NCBI GenBank assembly: GCA_003241895.1
Contig: QBLY01000022.1
Coordinates: 1 to 45,099 of the forward strand
Source: Lysobacteraceae bacterium
GTDB lineage: Bacteria; Pseudomonadota; Gammaproteobacteria; Xanthomonadales; Xanthomonadaceae
Direction of reading: 5' to 3'
DNA: 45,099 bases
A program made the translations under genes and the position numbers. Position 1 is the stretch's first letter. Each line of letters opens with the position of its first letter. Shown in pieces: positions 16,756-26,656 of the stretch. The notes below the pieces were generated by a model. That model was not told the DNA's origin. It saw nothing but the letters and a program-made list of their open reading frames with translations, and searched no databases.

Positions 16756-17520
16756 TCAGGCGCCCCGGGCGATGCGCCAGCCGCGCCACACGGTCAGCGG
16801 CGCTGCCGGCGGCGAGAAGCCGCGGCCGGCGGCCAGCTTCGCCAGGCGTGCCCGGTCGAAGCCGGTGCGCAGGCGTCGGAACAGCGGCGCGGACGCCGGC
16901 GCGGGCGGCAGTGCGGCCAGCAGTTCGCGGGCCCAGTCGCGCAGCACCGCCTCACCCTCGCCCGCCCCGACCTGGGCGACGGTGCGGCCGTGGCGGGCCA
17001 GCAGGTTCAGCGGCAGCCGCGCCTGGTCCGGCGTCGCCAGGCCCTGCGGCAGGCGCTGCAGCAGCAGGTGCACGGCCATCGCGGCGGTGTCGCCGGGCAG
17101 CGGCGCGTCGAACAGCCCGGCCTCCACTTCGGCCAGCGCCAGCGCCAGCGGCTGCATGTGCGCCAGCGCGTCGCGACCGTCGCCCGGGCGTTCGTCCACC
17201 TGGGACTGCTCGATCAAGCCACGCGCCAGCCGCGTCCAGGGCAAGGCCGGCGCGGCGATGTCGACGCTGATCGGATGCCGGCCCCGTCCCTGCGGCAGGT
17301 TCGCCAACTCTTCGGCCCACCACTGGCACTTCACGGCGGTGACGCGGGCGTCGCTGAGCTCGAACGCGGCCTCGCGCAGTTCGTGCACCAGCGCACCCCA
17401 GGCGCGGAAGCGCGGGCGCTGGTGGGGCGGGCAGAACACTTCGGCCAGGGCCATTTCCGGCTCGCGCCGGTGCCACTTGGCCACGAAGTGGGCGATGGCG
17501 TCGTCGGGCGGGGTGCTCAT
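16756..17520 (-). CDS. Squalene/phytoene synthase-like protein lacking Asp-rich motifs
   Basis: 254 residues from ATG 17520, which overlaps the phosphatase stop (ATGA). Fold similarity to the SQS/PSY superfamily rests on the AWGALVHELREAAFELSD segment followed by KCQWWAEELANL, and on the length and helical character. Neither of the two DxxxD aspartate-rich motifs needed to bind prenyl diphosphates is evident: the first region reads RAWGALVHELREAA and the second LPLNLLARHGRTVAQ. It is therefore more likely a non-catalytic relative, such as the NDUFAF6-type proteins involved in respiratory complex I assembly, than a terpenoid synthase. Operon with ubiG (quinone synthesis) fits a respiratory role; this is inference. 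Confidence 0.75.
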   Translation of the reverse strand: MSTPPDDAIAHFVAKWHRREPEMALAEVFCPPHQRPRFRAWGALVHELREAAFELSDARVTAVKCQWWAEELANLPQGRGRHPISVDIAAPALPWTRLARGLIEQSQVDERPGDGRDALAHMQPLALALAEVEAGLFDAPLPGDTAAMAVHLLLQRLPQGLATPDQARLPLNLLARHGRTVAQVGAGEGEAVLRDWARELLAALPPAPASAPLFRRLRTGFDRARLAKLAAGRGFSPPAAPLTVWRGWRIARGA

Positions 17521-18185
17521 GCCGACAGCAGGCCAGGCGTTGAGAGGATTTCGCGGGCGTTTGCGAACGCGTGGTCGGCGCCCCAGGTGGACGGGTCGTC
17601 GTGCGGCTCGCGGTAGCCCCACAGCGCCGCCACCGACACCATGCCGGCGGCGCGCGCGGCCTGCACGTCGCGCAGGTCGTCGCCCACGTAAATCACTTCC
17701 GACGGCGCCAGGTCCATCTGTTCGCAGGCCAGCAGCAGCTGGTCGGGCTCGGGCTTGTGCCGGGGCAGCGTGTCGCCGCCGATCAGCACCGCGCTGCGGC
17801 GGCTCCAGCCGAAGCCTTCAACCACGGCGCGCGCCAGCGCCTCGGGCTTGTTGGTAACGATGCCCCAGCGCAGGCCGCGCGCCTCCAGGCCGTCCAGCAG
17901 GTCGGCCACGCCGTCGAACACCACGCTGTCCACGGCCAGCGCCTGCGCGTAGTGGGCCAGGAACGGCGCCAGCAGCGGCGCCCGGTCGTCGTCGGAAAGC
18001 TGCGGCAGCGCCGCCGCCAGCATCGCGCGGCCGCCCTTGGACACCACCTCGCGCAGGCGCGACAGCGGCACCGGCACGTGGCCCAGGTCCACCACCACGC
18101 GATTGATGGCGTTGCAAAGGTCGGGGGCGCTGTCCACCAGGGTGCCGTCCAGGTCGAACAGCACCGCGCGCCGCGCCGCGGGCAT
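17517..18185 (-). CDS. mupP: HAD phosphatase, Gph-like; probable MupP (MurNAc-6-phosphate phosphatase)
   Basis: 222-residue HAD-superfamily hydrolase. Motif I is LFDLDGTLVDS, motif II IVTNKPEAL, motif III the Lys in PRHKPEPDQ, motif IV YVGDDLRDVQAA; a helical cap lies between I and II. By sequence alone it would be called phosphoglycolate phosphatase. The gene order deaminase-ubiG-phosphatase is the one in Pseudomonas, where the phosphatase is MupP of the anabolic peptidoglycan-recycling route, so MupP is the better call. Start ATG 18185 overlaps the ubiG stop (TGATG); a Met six codons earlier is possible. Its stop overlaps the following gene. Confidence 0.8.
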   Translation of the reverse strand: MPAARRAVLFDLDGTLVDSAPDLCNAINRVVVDLGHVPVPLSRLREVVSKGGRAMLAAALPQLSDDDRAPLLAPFLAHYAQALAVDSVVFDGVADLLDGLEARGLRWGIVTNKPEALARAVVEGFGWSRRSAVLIGGDTLPRHKPEPDQLLLACEQMDLAPSEVIYVGDDLRDVQAARAAGMVSVAALWGYREPHDDPSTWGADHAFANAREILSTPGLLSA

Positions 18186-18892
18186 CAGGCCTTCACCGCG
18201 CACGCCAGGTAATTGATGGCCGTGGGACCGCCGACCCAGGCCTTGCGGCGGATCGGGTCGTAGGCCAGGCCGCTGACGTCGCTGGCCTGCAGGCCGGCTG
18301 CGCGCAGCCAGGCCGCGAGTTCGGACGGCTTGATGAACTGCTTGTAGTCGTGCGTGCCCTTGGGCAGCAGGCGGGCGAGGTATTCCGCGCCGACGATGGC
18401 CACCGCGAACGCCGCCGGCGTGCGGTTGAGCGTGGACAGGAACAACTGGCCGCCGGGCTTGAGCAGCGTTGCGCAGGCGCGCACCACGGCGGCGGGATCG
18501 GGCACGTGTTCGAGCATTTCCATGCAGGTGATGCCGTCGAACGAAGCCGGGGCTCCGGCAGCGAGGTCTTCCACCGACTGCAGCCGGTAGTCCACGGTCA
18601 GCCCCGACTCGAGCAGGTGCAGCTTGGCCACGTCGATCAGCTCGGGCGCCAGGTCGAGCGCGGTGACCTGCGCGCCTTCGCGGGCCAGCGCTTCGCTCAG
18701 CAGACCGGCGCCGCAGCCGACGTCGAGCACGCGGGCCCCCGCCAGCGGCAGGCGGTCGCGCACGTAGCCCAGGCGCGCCGGGTTGAGTTCATGCAGCGGG
18801 CGCTGCGGGCCCTGCGGGTCCCACCAGCGGCTGGCGAGCGCGCCGAACTTGTCGAGCTCGGCCTGGCTGGCGTTGGCGACGGGCGCGCTCAT
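18185..18892 (-). CDS. ubiG: Ubiquinone biosynthesis O-methyltransferase UbiG
   Basis: SAM-dependent enzyme that performs both O-methylations of ubiquinone synthesis. 235 residues from ATG 18892 ([19 protein letters not shown]), which overlaps the deaminase stop as ATGA. The N-terminus has the UbiG signature [20 protein letters not shown]; motif I is [17 protein letters not shown], and [20 protein letters not shown] is motif III. The C-terminal [16 protein letters not shown] also fits. Membrane-peripheral by family. Middle gene of a tightly overlapping operon. Confidence 0.96.
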   Translation of the reverse strand: MSAPVANASQAELDKFGALASRWWDPQGPQRPLHELNPARLGYVRDRLPLAGARVLDVGCGAGLLSEALAREGAQVTALDLAPELIDVAKLHLLESGLTVDYRLQSVEDLAAGAPASFDGITCMEMLEHVPDPAAVVRACATLLKPGGQLFLSTLNRTPAAFAVAIVGAEYLARLLPKGTHDYKQFIKPSELAAWLRAAGLQASDVSGLAYDPIRRKAWVGGPTAINYLACAVKA

Positions 18893-20235
18893 GCAGGCAC
18901 CTTGATGCCGGCGATGCGGTTTCGCCATTGGCGGGTCTTGGCGCGGATGGCGGGGATGTCCATGTCCACCAGCACGCCGGCGTCGAGCTTGCGCACGCCG
19001 CCGATCCACACGTCCGACACCTGGTGGCGTCCGGTGGCGTAAACCAGCTGCGAAATGGCGTGGTACATCGGCTGGGTCTCGAGCGGGTCCATGTCAACGC
19101 AGGTAAGGTCGGCGAGCTTGCCCGGTTCGATCGAGCCGGTGCGTTCGCCCAGGCCCATCGCCCGAGCGCCGCCCAAGGTTGCCATGCGCAGCGTGGTGGC
19201 CGCGTCGAGGGCCGAGGCGTCGCCAGACACGCCCTTGGCCAGCAGCGCCGCGGTGCGCATCTCGCCGAACATGTCCAGGTCGTTGTTGCTGGCGCAGCCG
19301 TCGGTGCCCAGCGCCAGGTTCACGCCCGCGCGCTGCAGCTTGTGGGCCGGGCAGAAGCCCGAGGCCAGCTTGAGGTTGGATTCCGGGCAGTGCACCACCG
19401 ACACGCCGCGCTCGGCGCACAGGGCGATCTCGGCGTCGGAGAGGTCGGTCATGTGCACGGCCATCAGTCGGTCGTTCACCAGGCCCAAGCGATCAAGGCG
19501 GGCCAGCTGGCGCGAACCGTGCTGCTTCATCGCCTCGGTGTTCTCGTGCGCGGTTTCGTGGATATGGCAGTGCACCACCAGGTCGAGCTGGTCGGACAGC
19601 ATGCGGATGCGCTCCAGCGCCACGTCGTTCACGGTGTAGGGCGCATGCGGCACGAAGCAGATCGACACCAGCGGATGGCGCCGCCAGTTGTCGTGCACCT
19701 CCAGGCCCTTCTCGAAGTACTCGTCCTGCGTGCGCGCCCAGGCGGTCGGGAAGTCGATCACCGGCAGGCCCACCAGCGCGCGGAAGCCCAGCCGCGAATA
19801 CGTGGCCGCCTGCACGTCGGGGAAGAAATAGTTCTCGGCGCAGCTGGTGGTGCCGCCGCGCACCATCTCGGCGACGGCCAGCTCGATGCCATCGGCGACG
19901 AACTCGGGACCGATCACCTGGCCTTCGATCGGCCAGATGTGCTGCTGCAGCCAGGTCATCAGCGGCAGGTCGTCGGCGACGCCGCGCAGCAGGGTCATCG
20001 GGTTGTGGCAGTGGGCGTTCACCAGCCCCGGCACCAGCACCGAGCCGGGACGGCTCACCACTTGCGCGGCCTGGTACTGCGCGCGGGCCTCGGCCCGCGG
20101 CAGGATCGCCACGATCACGCCGGCGCTGACCGCCACCGCGTGGTCTTGGAGCACCACGCCGTGCGGCTCCACCGGCACCACCCAGCCCGCTTCGATCAGC
20201 AGGTCGCAGGCCTGGGGTGCCGCCGTGACCGGCAC
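18889..20235 (-). CDS. TRZ/ATZ family amidohydrolase, probable methylthioadenosine/S-adenosylhomocysteine deaminase
   Basis: 448-residue metal-dependent deaminase. Metal ligands are in [16 protein letters not shown] (His75, His77), [13 protein letters not shown] and [17 protein letters not shown]; the substrate-binding Glu is in the HET stretch. The Pseudomonas aeruginosa counterpart in the same ubiG context (PA3170) deaminates 5'-methylthioadenosine to methylthioinosine, so that activity is the best guess; adenosyl-homocysteine or a pterin is possible. Start GTG 20235 lies 4 bases after the efp stop, and the end overlaps ubiG. No mtnA or methylthioinosine phosphorylase gene is present in this window. 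Confidence 0.88.
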   Translation of the reverse strand: MPVTAAPQACDLLIEAGWVVPVEPHGVVLQDHAVAVSAGVIVAILPRAEARAQYQAAQVVSRPGSVLVPGLVNAHCHNPMTLLRGVADDLPLMTWLQQHIWPIEGQVIGPEFVADGIELAVAEMVRGGTTSCAENYFFPDVQAATYSRLGFRALVGLPVIDFPTAWARTQDEYFEKGLEVHDNWRRHPLVSICFVPHAPYTVNDVALERIRMLSDQLDLVVHCHIHETAHENTEAMKQHGSRQLARLDRLGLVNDRLMAVHMTDLSDAEIALCAERGVSVVHCPESNLKLASGFCPAHKLQRAGVNLALGTDGCASNNDLDMFGEMRTAALLAKGVSGDASALDAATTLRMATLGGARAMGLGERTGSIEPGKLADLTCVDMDPLETQPMYHAISQLVYATGRHQVSDVWIGGVRKLDAGVLVDMDIPAIRAKTRQWRNRIAGIKVPA

Positions 20236-20239
20236 GGGC

Positions 20240-20806
20240 TTACTTCACCCGGCCGACGTACTCGCCGGAGCGGGTGTCGACCTTGATGATCTCGTCCTGG
20301 TTGACGAACAGCGGCACGCGCACCACCGCGCCGGTCTCGAGCCTGGCCGGCTTGCCGCCGCCGCCCGAAGTGTCGCCGCGAACGCCCGGGTCGGTCTCGA
20401 CGATCTTGAGCTCGACGAAGTTGGGCGCCTGCACCGCGATCGGGGTGCCGTTCCAGAGCGTCACCACGCAGGGCTCTTCGCCCTTGAGGTAGTTCCTGGT
20501 GTCACCGACGCCGGACGCGTCGCACTGCACCTGTTCAAACGATTCGGCCTGCATGAAGTGCCAGTACTCGCCGTCGGTGTAGAGGAACTGCATGTCGGTG
20601 TCCATCACGTCGGCCGCTTCCAGGCTGTCGGTGGCCTTCATGGTCAGTTCGACCGTGCGGCCGGACTTGATGAAGCGGTACTTGATGCGGGTGAAGGCCT
20701 GGCCCTTGCCGGGCTTGACGTACTCGGTGTCGGTGATCACGCACGGCTCGCCGTTGATGATGATCTTCAATCCGTTCTTGACGTCGTTCATGCCGTAGCT
20801 GGCCAT
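20240..20806 (-). CDS. efp: Elongation factor P
   Basis: Translation factor that rescues ribosomes stalled at polyproline. 188 residues from ATG 20806 ([15 protein letters not shown]) with an AGGAG site 6 bases upstream. The modified residue is Lys34 in VKPGKGQAF, identical in context to the E. coli Lys that is beta-lysylated, which matches the adjacent divergent epmB gene. The KOW/OB domains are complete ([40 protein letters not shown]). The longer open frame upstream of 20806 is not conserved. First gene of a probable five-gene minus-strand operon. Confidence 0.97.
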   Translation of the reverse strand: MASYGMNDVKNGLKIIINGEPCVITDTEYVKPGKGQAFTRIKYRFIKSGRTVELTMKATDSLEAADVMDTDMQFLYTDGEYWHFMQAESFEQVQCDASGVGDTRNYLKGEEPCVVTLWNGTPIAVQAPNFVELKIVETDPGVRGDTSGGGGKPARLETGAVVRVPLFVNQDEIIKVDTRSGEYVGRVK

Positions 20807-20837
20807 GCTTGCTCCTGGGTGAAGGGCCGGGCCACCC

Positions 20838-20865
20838 CGGACAGGGGCGGCGGCGCGGCTACAAT
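20838..20865 (+). promoter_or_regulatory. Candidate epmB promoter in the efp-epmB divergent gap
   Basis: CGGACA (20838-20843) and TACAAT (20860-20865) are separated by 16 bases, about 43 bases before the epmB ATG. The region is short (102 bases between starts), so the two divergent promoters must overlap. Confidence 0.4.
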
Positions 20866-20908
20866 GGGTGGAATCTCCGGGCCCCCGGGGGCCCCGTCCT
20901 AGCCCGAC

Positions 20909-21931
20909 ATGATAACCGCCCAACCCCCCTCATCGCAGCAAGAACCGCGCCACGCCCCGGTCCGCTGGCAGCAGCTTTGGCGCGACGCCATCCGCGAGCC
21001 CGCCGAACTGCTGGACCTGCTGGGCCTGCCCGACCTCGCGGCGCGGGTGTCGGCAACGGCCACGGCCCAGTTCGCCATGCGGGTGCCGCGCGGTTTCGCG
21101 GCGCGCATGCGCCACGGCGACCCCGACGATCCGCTGCTGCGCCAGGTGCTGCCCCTGGACGACGAGGACCGCGTGGTGCCGGGCTTCGACCTGGACGCCG
21201 TGGGCGACCTGGACGCCAGCGGCGGAGCCGGCATCCTGCATAAATACGACGGCCGCGCCCTGCTGGTGGCCACCGGCAGCTGCGCCATCCACTGCCGCTA
21301 CTGCTTCCGCAGGCACTTCCCCTACGGCGAACAGACCGCGGCCGCCGGCCAGTGGCGTGCGTCGCTGGACTACCTGGCGGCCGACGCCAGCATCAGCGAA
21401 GTGCTGCTGTCGGGCGGCGACCCGCTGTCGCTGTCCACCCCCAAGCTGGCCGAGTTCACCGACGCCCTGGCCCGCCTGCCCCACGTGCGCCGGCTGCGCC
21501 TGCACACCCGCCTGCCGGTGGTGCTGCCCGAGCGGGTGGACGCCGAGCTGCTGGCCTGGCTGGCCGGCCTGCCCCAAAGCGTGGTCGTGGTGATCCACGC
21601 CAACCACGCCAACGAGATCGACGCCCCGGTGGCCCGGGCCATGGCCCGGCTGCGCGACGCCGGCGCCACGCTGCTCAACCAGGCGGTGCTGCTGCGCGGG
21701 GTCAATGATTCGGTTGCAGCGCTTGCCGCGCTGTCGGATCGGCTGTTCGACGCCGGGGTGCTGCCCTACTACCTGCACCTGCTGGACCGCGTGGCCGGCA
21801 GCGCCCATTTCGAAGTGCCTGCGGACGAGGCCCGGCGGCTTCACGAAGAACTGTCGGCCCGACTCCCAGGCTACCTGGTGCCGCGCCTTGTCCGGGAGGT
21901 GGCCGGGGCCCCGGCGAAACTCCCGGTTTGA
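20909..21931 (+). CDS. epmB: EF-P beta-lysine 2,3-aminomutase EpmB
   Basis: Radical-SAM enzyme that converts L-lysine to (R)-beta-lysine for attachment to EF-P by EpmA. 340 residues; the [4Fe-4S] ligands are Cys125, Cys129 and Cys132 in [29 protein letters not shown] and [11 protein letters not shown] are hallmark lysine-aminomutase segments, and [19 protein letters not shown] near the C-terminus holds the PLP lysine region of KamA relatives. It lies divergently from efp, its substrate's gene. EpmA is not in the window. Followed at 76 bases by fimX. Confidence 0.95.
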   Translation: MITAQPPSSQQEPRHAPVRWQQLWRDAIREPAELLDLLGLPDLAARVSATATAQFAMRVPRGFAARMRHGDPDDPLLRQVLPLDDEDRVVPGFDLDAVGDLDASGGAGILHKYDGRALLVATGSCAIHCRYCFRRHFPYGEQTAAAGQWRASLDYLAADASISEVLLSGGDPLSLSTPKLAEFTDALARLPHVRRLRLHTRLPVVLPERVDAELLAWLAGLPQSVVVVIHANHANEIDAPVARAMARLRDAGATLLNQAVLLRGVNDSVAALAALSDRLFDAGVLPYYLHLLDRVAGSAHFEVPADEARRLHEELSARLPGYLVPRLVREVAGAPAKLPV

Positions 21932-22007
21932 ATGGTTTTCCCGAGTACACTTTTGGTATTGTCTCAATCCCCCCTTGCAAGCCTTTGAATAAAAAGGACC
22001 CCCCTCG

Positions 22008-24083
22008 ATGGCACAGCAGGAAGCCGTTCTCCGCCTGCTCCTGGTCGAAGACCAGTTGGAAGACGCCGAGCAACTGATCAGCCTTCTCCGCAATGGCGGC
22101 ATCGCGGTCCGTCCGCAGCGCCCCGAGGACGAGGCCGACCTGGTCCGCATGCTTGAGTCTCAGAGCATCGACCTGGTGCTGGCCGCGGCGAACGCGGACT
22201 ACCTGCCGCTGGCCACCGTCGTGCAGCGCGTCACCGCCACCGGCAAGGACATCCCCATCGTGGCGTCCACCGCCGTGCTGGACGAAAAGACCGTGCTGGA
22301 CGCGCTGGCCGCGGGCACCCGCGACATCGCCCTGCGCACCCGCCCCGAGCACGTGCAGGCGGTGGTTCGCAATGAGTTCGCCGCCCTGCTCGCCCGCCGC
22401 GCGCTGCGCCACCTGGAAGCGTCCCTGCGCGAAACCGAGCGCCGCTGCGACGCCCTGATCGCCTCGTCCCGCGATCCGATCGCCTACGTGCACGAAGGCA
22501 TGCACATCCGCGCCAACGATGCCTACCTGGAGATGTTTGGTTTCGAGGACTTCGACGAGATCGAGGGGCTGTCGGTGCTGGACCTGATCGACTCCAAGCA
22601 TGCCGACCTGTTCAAGCAGGTGCTCAAGAAGATATCCAAGGGCGAAACGCCGCCGCGCCAGCTCAACCTGCAGGCCCAGCGCGCCGACGGCAGCAGCTTC
22701 GACGCGGTGATGGAGTTCACCAGCGCCACCTACGAGGGCGAGTCCTGCCTGCAGATCGTGTTCCGCCAGCAGACGGTGGACTCGGAGATGGTCAAGGAGC
22801 TGGACACGCTGCGCCAGCGCGACTCGCTGACCGGGCTGTTCAACCGCCAGCACTTCATGACCGAGCTGGAGGCGGCGGTGGTCAAGGCGGCCGAAGGCAA
22901 GGGCCAGCAGGCCTTCCTCCTGGTGGAACCCGACCACTACGAAAACATGGTCGGCGAAATCGGACTGGCCTCGGCCGACGACCTGATCAAGGGCTTCGCC
23001 GAGCGCCTGCAGGGCGCGCTGGACGCCAACACCATCGCCGCGCGCCTGAGCGACCATGGCTTCGCCGTGCTGTGCCTGGGCCACGACCACAAGGGCAGCC
23101 TGGCGCAGGCCGAGCGCATCCGCCACGCGTTCCACGGCCACATCCTGGACCTGGGCGAGCGTTCGGTGAATCCCAGCGTCAGCATCGGCGGCGTGCAGGT
23201 GGGCGAGCGCATCGCCAGCGTGTCACAGGTGATGAGCAAGTCCAGCCAGTGCCTGGCCTCGTGCATCGGCATGGGCGGCAACCGGGTGGAGATATTCGAC
23301 CCGGCGGCGCGCGACCGCGCCGAGGAAGAGCGCATCCAGGCCTGGGTCGAACGCATCCGCGAGGCGATCGCCGGCGACCAGTTCACGCTGCACTACCAGC
23401 CGATCATCAGCCTGACCGGCGCCGAAGAAGAGAACTACGACGTCTACCTGCGCATGAAGGGTCCGGGCGGCGAAGTCATCCCGCCGCTCACCTACCTGGC
23501 CATCGCCGAGGAACACGGCCTGCTGGACGACATCGACCGCTGGGTGATCAAGCGCGCCGTGGCCGTCATCGGCGAGCGCATGAAGGCGGGCAAGCACACC
23601 AACCTGTTCGTGAAGGTCACGCCGGCTTCGCTGGTGGAAGGCGGGCTGGAGGCTTTCATCGCCGAGCAGTTGGCCGACCACGCCGTTCCCGGCGACCGGC
23701 TGGTGCTGCAGATCCCGGAGTCGAAGGTGTTCACCCACCTCAAGGCCGTCCAGGCCTTCCAGGCGGCCGTGGCGGCGCTGGGCTGCCGGGTGGCGCTGGA
23801 ACAGTTCGGCACCGGCCTGAACTCCTTCCAGATGCTCAGCCACTTCGACCCCGCCATCCTCAAGATCGACCGCAGCTTCATCACCGAGATGGGCAAGAAC
23901 GCCGAGGTGCAGCAGCAGGTGCGCGACATCGTCAGCAAGGCCCACGCCGCAGGCAAGCAGACGGTGGCGGAATTCGTGTCCGACGCCGCGACCATGAGCG
24001 TGCTGTTCTCGATGGGCATGGACTTCGTGGAAGGCAACTTCCTGGCGGCACCCGGGCCGACGATGAGTTACGACTTCGGCTGA
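22008..24083 (+). CDS. fimX: FimX-type degenerate REC-PAS-GGDEF-EAL c-di-GMP receptor
   Basis: 691-residue regulator of type IV pilus assembly and twitching. Residues ~8-125: receiver-like domain with [11 protein letters not shown] where the phospho-acceptor Asp would stand, so probably not phosphorylated. ~140-255: PAS. ~265-430: GGDEF domain with [11 protein letters not shown] in place of the active signature. ~435-690: EAL domain with YDVYLRM instead of EVLLR and [12 protein letters not shown] instead of DDFGTG, so catalytically dead but suited to c-di-GMP binding, as in Xanthomonas FimX, which acts with PilZ and PilB. Start ATG 22008 with an AAGGA site. The neighbourhood, beside epmB/efp, appears conserved in xanthomonads from memory. 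Confidence 0.88.
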   Translation: MAQQEAVLRLLLVEDQLEDAEQLISLLRNGGIAVRPQRPEDEADLVRMLESQSIDLVLAAANADYLPLATVVQRVTATGKDIPIVASTAVLDEKTVLDALAAGTRDIALRTRPEHVQAVVRNEFAALLARRALRHLEASLRETERRCDALIASSRDPIAYVHEGMHIRANDAYLEMFGFEDFDEIEGLSVLDLIDSKHADLFKQVLKKISKGETPPRQLNLQAQRADGSSFDAVMEFTSATYEGESCLQIVFRQQTVDSEMVKELDTLRQRDSLTGLFNRQHFMTELEAAVVKAAEGKGQQAFLLVEPDHYENMVGEIGLASADDLIKGFAERLQGALDANTIAARLSDHGFAVLCLGHDHKGSLAQAERIRHAFHGHILDLGERSVNPSVSIGGVQVGERIASVSQVMSKSSQCLASCIGMGGNRVEIFDPAARDRAEEERIQAWVERIREAIAGDQFTLHYQPIISLTGAEEENYDVYLRMKGPGGEVIPPLTYLAIAEEHGLLDDIDRWVIKRAVAVIGERMKAGKHTNLFVKVTPASLVEGGLEAFIAEQLADHAVPGDRLVLQIPESKVFTHLKAVQAFQAAVAALGCRVALEQFGTGLNSFQMLSHFDPAILKIDRSFITEMGKNAEVQQQVRDIVSKAHAAGKQTVAEFVSDAATMSVLFSMGMDFVEGNFLAAPGPTMSYDFG

Positions 24084-24104
24084 GCCCTGGGGTAATGGCG
24101 CAAG

Positions 24105-24132
24105 AAAAAGCCCGCCATTCGGCGGGCTTTTT
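24105..24132. terminator. Bidirectional terminator between fimX and htpX
   Basis: AAAAAGCCCGCC/GGCGGGCTTTTT with a 4-base loop. T-runs on both strands let it serve the converging fimX (plus) and htpX (minus) genes. Confidence 0.92.
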
Positions 24133-24153
24133 CGCGGCGGGTGCCGGCGCGCT

Positions 24154-25053
24154 TCAGGTGCGGACGGTGGCCGACGCGGCCGGGGCGTCGCGCAGCGCCT
24201 GGATGCGCTCGGCCAGCGGCGGATGGCTCATGAACAGGCGCTTGAAGCCGCCGCCGACGCTGCCCGAGATGCCGAACGCGCGCACCTGGCTGGGCAGCGT
24301 GCTCTGGCCGTAGGTGCTGGCCAGCTTCTGCAGCGCGGCGATCATCTTCTCGCGCCCGGCCAGGTTCGCGCCGCCGGTATCGGCGCGGAATTCGCGCCAG
24401 CGGCTGAACCACATCGCGATGATGGACGCCAGCGCGCCAAACACCATGTCGAGCACGAACACGATGGCGTAGTAGGCGATGCCGCCGCCCTCGCGGTTTC
24501 CGGTCAGCCACGAGTCGATGATGCGGCCGACGATGCGCGCCATGAAGATGACGAAGGTGTTCAGCACGCCCTGGATCAGCGCCATGGTCACCATGTCGCC
24601 ATTGGCGACGTGGCTGACCTCGTGCGCCAGCACGGCCTCGGCCTCGTCGCGGTTCATGGCCCGCAGCAGGCCGGTGGACACCGCCACCAGCGAGTTGTTG
24701 CGGCTGGGGCCGGTGGCGAAGGCGTTGATCTCGGGCGCGTCGTAGATGCCGACCTCGGGCATCTTGATGCCCGCCGTTTCGGCCTGGCGGCGCACCGTGT
24801 TGTAAAGCCAGGTCTCGGCCTCGTTGCGCGGCTGGGTGATCACGTGCATGCCGGTGGCGCGCTTGGCCATCCACTTGGAAATGGCCAGCGATATCAGCGA
24901 GCCGCCGAAGCCGAAGATGGCCGCGAACACCAGCAGCGTGCCGTTGTTGCCCAGCGTGATGCCGAACACGCCCTGCAGTACGCTCAACACGATACCCAGC
25001 AGGACCATCACGGCCAGGTTGGTGGCAAGGAACAGTGCGATACGCTTGAACAT
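24154..25053 (-). CDS. htpX: Membrane zinc metalloprotease HtpX
   Basis: 299-residue M48 protease of the inner membrane that degrades misfolded membrane proteins. Two N-terminal hydrophobic helices (residues ~4-29 and ~38-57), the zinc motif HEVSH at 144-148, a third hydrophobic stretch around [20 protein letters not shown], and the third ligand Glu in [16 protein letters not shown]. Start ATG 25053 ([12 protein letters not shown]) with AGGA upstream; an in-frame Met nine codons earlier is rejected. A sigma32-like promoter precedes it, consistent with its heat-shock role. It converges with fimX. Confidence 0.95.
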   Translation of the reverse strand: MFKRIALFLATNLAVMVLLGIVLSVLQGVFGITLGNNGTLLVFAAIFGFGGSLISLAISKWMAKRATGMHVITQPRNEAETWLYNTVRRQAETAGIKMPEVGIYDAPEINAFATGPSRNNSLVAVSTGLLRAMNRDEAEAVLAHEVSHVANGDMVTMALIQGVLNTFVIFMARIVGRIIDSWLTGNREGGGIAYYAIVFVLDMVFGALASIIAMWFSRWREFRADTGGANLAGREKMIAALQKLASTYGQSTLPSQVRAFGISGSVGGGFKRLFMSHPPLAERIQALRDAPAASATVRT

Positions 25054-25103
25054 GACGGGTTTTCCTGGGTTGAAGAACACTGCGATTCCGCAGACAACGG
25101 GTT

Positions 25104-25132
25104 AAATGTACGCTCGGCAGGTGAATTTCAAG
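25104..25132 (-). promoter_or_regulatory. Candidate heat-shock (sigma32-type) promoter of htpX
   Basis: Minus strand: CTTGAAA at 25132-25126, a 13-base spacer, then CGTACATTT at 25112-25104, close to the CTTGAAA / CCCCATnT pattern. The predicted start is about 45 bases upstream of the htpX ATG. The site lies just before the divergent gluQRS start. Confidence 0.5.
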
Positions 25133-25137
25133 TCGCC

Positions 25138-26043
25138 ATGACCCCCAACCCTCGCCCCCGCGGACGTTTCGCGCCCTCGCCCACCGGCGCCCTTCACCTG
25201 GGCTCGCTGGTGGCCGCGCTGGGCAGCTGGCTGATGGCGCGGCACCGGGGCGGCGACTGGCTGGTACGCATGGAAGACCTCGACCCGGCGCGTGAAGTTC
25301 CCGGCGCGGCTGAACAGCAGATTCAGGACTTGGCGGCCTTCGGCATGACATCGGACGCGCCGGTGCTGTGGCAAAGCCGGCGCGGCGATGCGTATGCCGC
25401 CGCCCTGCAGCGGCTGGTCGCGGCGGGCCTGGCCTTCGAATGCCGCTGCAGCCGCAGCGACCTGGCCGCCACCGGCGGCATCCACCGCCGGTGCGTGGCC
25501 GGCAACCGCCAGCGCCCGGCCGCCATCCGGCTGAGGGTTCCCGACCAGGTGGTCGAATTCAACGATGGCCTCCAGGGTCGGCAGGCGCAGTCGCTGGCCA
25601 CCGACGTGGGCGACTTCGTGCTGCGTCGGGCCGACGGTCCGTGGGCCTACCAGCTGGCGGTAGTGGTGGACGACGCCGCGCAGGGCATCACCGACGTCGT
25701 GCGCGGCGCCGACCTGCTCGACTCCACGCCCCGGCAAATTCTCCTGCAGCGCCAGCTCGGCCTGCCAGAGCCCGCCTACGCGCACCTGCCGCTGCTGGTG
25801 GACGCGCACGGGAACAAGCTGGGCAAATCCCTGGCTTCGATGCCGGTGGATCCCACCGCGCCCGGGCCGGCGCTGTTGGCGGCATGGCGGTTCCTGGGCC
25901 AGCCCGGGCAGCCGTTCGCAGGCACCGGCGCGGTCGAAGCCGCGCTGGCGCGAGCCCTCGCAGACTTCGATCCACGCCGTATCCCTCCCGTTCTCCACGC
26001 CACTCTTGATGAACCCGTTAGCGGGACTGTCGGCCCAACGTAA
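25138..26043 (+). CDS. gluQ: Glutamyl-Q tRNA(Asp) synthetase
   Basis: Truncated GluRS paralogue that attaches glutamate to queuosine 34 of tRNA-Asp. 301 residues from ATG 25138. HIGH-like motif is [11 protein letters not shown] (His20), KMSKS-like motif is NKLGKSLA. The zinc knuckle is CRCSRSDL with a later HRRC. It lacks the anticodon-binding domain of full GluRS, as expected for GluQ-RS (YadB). The much longer open frame that starts upstream is antisense to htpX and not real. In E. coli this gene follows dksA; here they are about 11 kb apart. Confidence 0.95.
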   Translation: MTPNPRPRGRFAPSPTGALHLGSLVAALGSWLMARHRGGDWLVRMEDLDPAREVPGAAEQQIQDLAAFGMTSDAPVLWQSRRGDAYAAALQRLVAAGLAFECRCSRSDLAATGGIHRRCVAGNRQRPAAIRLRVPDQVVEFNDGLQGRQAQSLATDVGDFVLRRADGPWAYQLAVVVDDAAQGITDVVRGADLLDSTPRQILLQRQLGLPEPAYAHLPLLVDAHGNKLGKSLASMPVDPTAPGPALLAAWRFLGQPGQPFAGTGAVEAALARALADFDPRRIPPVLHATLDEPVSGTVGPT

Positions 26044-26146
26044 GCCCCGGCCGGCAGCGGCCACGCTTGCTTGCGCGACGGGCCGCGCTGGGTGATGCTT
26101 CAGGCCCCATCGTCGCCGCGTCGGCGCGAACGTACCGGTGCCCTAC

Positions 26147-26656
26147 ATGCCGCAGGTCCGCATCATCAAGAAGTACCCGAATCGCCGCCTCTACGACACG
26201 GAGATCTCGAGTTACATCACCCTGGAAGACGTTCGCCAGCTGATCGTGGACCGCGAGGAATTCGTGGTCCGCGACGCCAAGTCGGGCAACGACCTCACGC
26301 GCAGCGTGCTGATGCAGATCATCGCCGAGCACGAAGAGCACGGGCAGCCGATCTTCAGCGCCGAGATGCTGACGCAGGTGATCCGCTTCCGCGGCGATTC
26401 GCTGCAGGGCGTGATGGGCAATTTCCTGGAACGCAGCCTGCAGTTCTTCCTCGACCAGCAGCAGCAGTTCCGCGGCCAGATAGGCAGCCTCGTGGGCCAG
26501 GCACCCTGGACGCTGCTCAACTCGCTGGCCGAACGCAACATGGAGCTTTGGCGTTCATTCCAGCAGGGGCTGGGCGGCGGCGCGCCGCCTGCGGCCAAGG
26601 CCCGCGCCGCCAAGGCGCGTGCCGGCAAAGTCAGCAGCAAGGCCAAGACCCAGTGA
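26147..26656 (+). CDS. phaR: Polyhydroxyalkanoate synthesis repressor PhaR
   Basis: About 169 residues. N-terminal DNA-binding PHB_acc_N domain: RIIKKYPNRRLYDTEISSYI is near-identical to the family, followed by the PHB-binding repeat segment (MLTQVIRFRGDSLQGVMGNF). The C-terminus is an A/K-rich tail. PhaR represses phasin genes until it binds PHB granules. I chose ATG 26147; a GTG at 26138 gives three more residues, and neither has a clear ribosome site. The stop overlaps the phaB GTG start (GTGA). Confidence 0.9.
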   Translation: MPQVRIIKKYPNRRLYDTEISSYITLEDVRQLIVDREEFVVRDAKSGNDLTRSVLMQIIAEHEEHGQPIFSAEMLTQVIRFRGDSLQGVMGNFLERSLQFFLDQQQQFRGQIGSLVGQAPWTLLNSLAERNMELWRSFQQGLGGGAPPAAKARAAKARAGKVSSKAKTQ

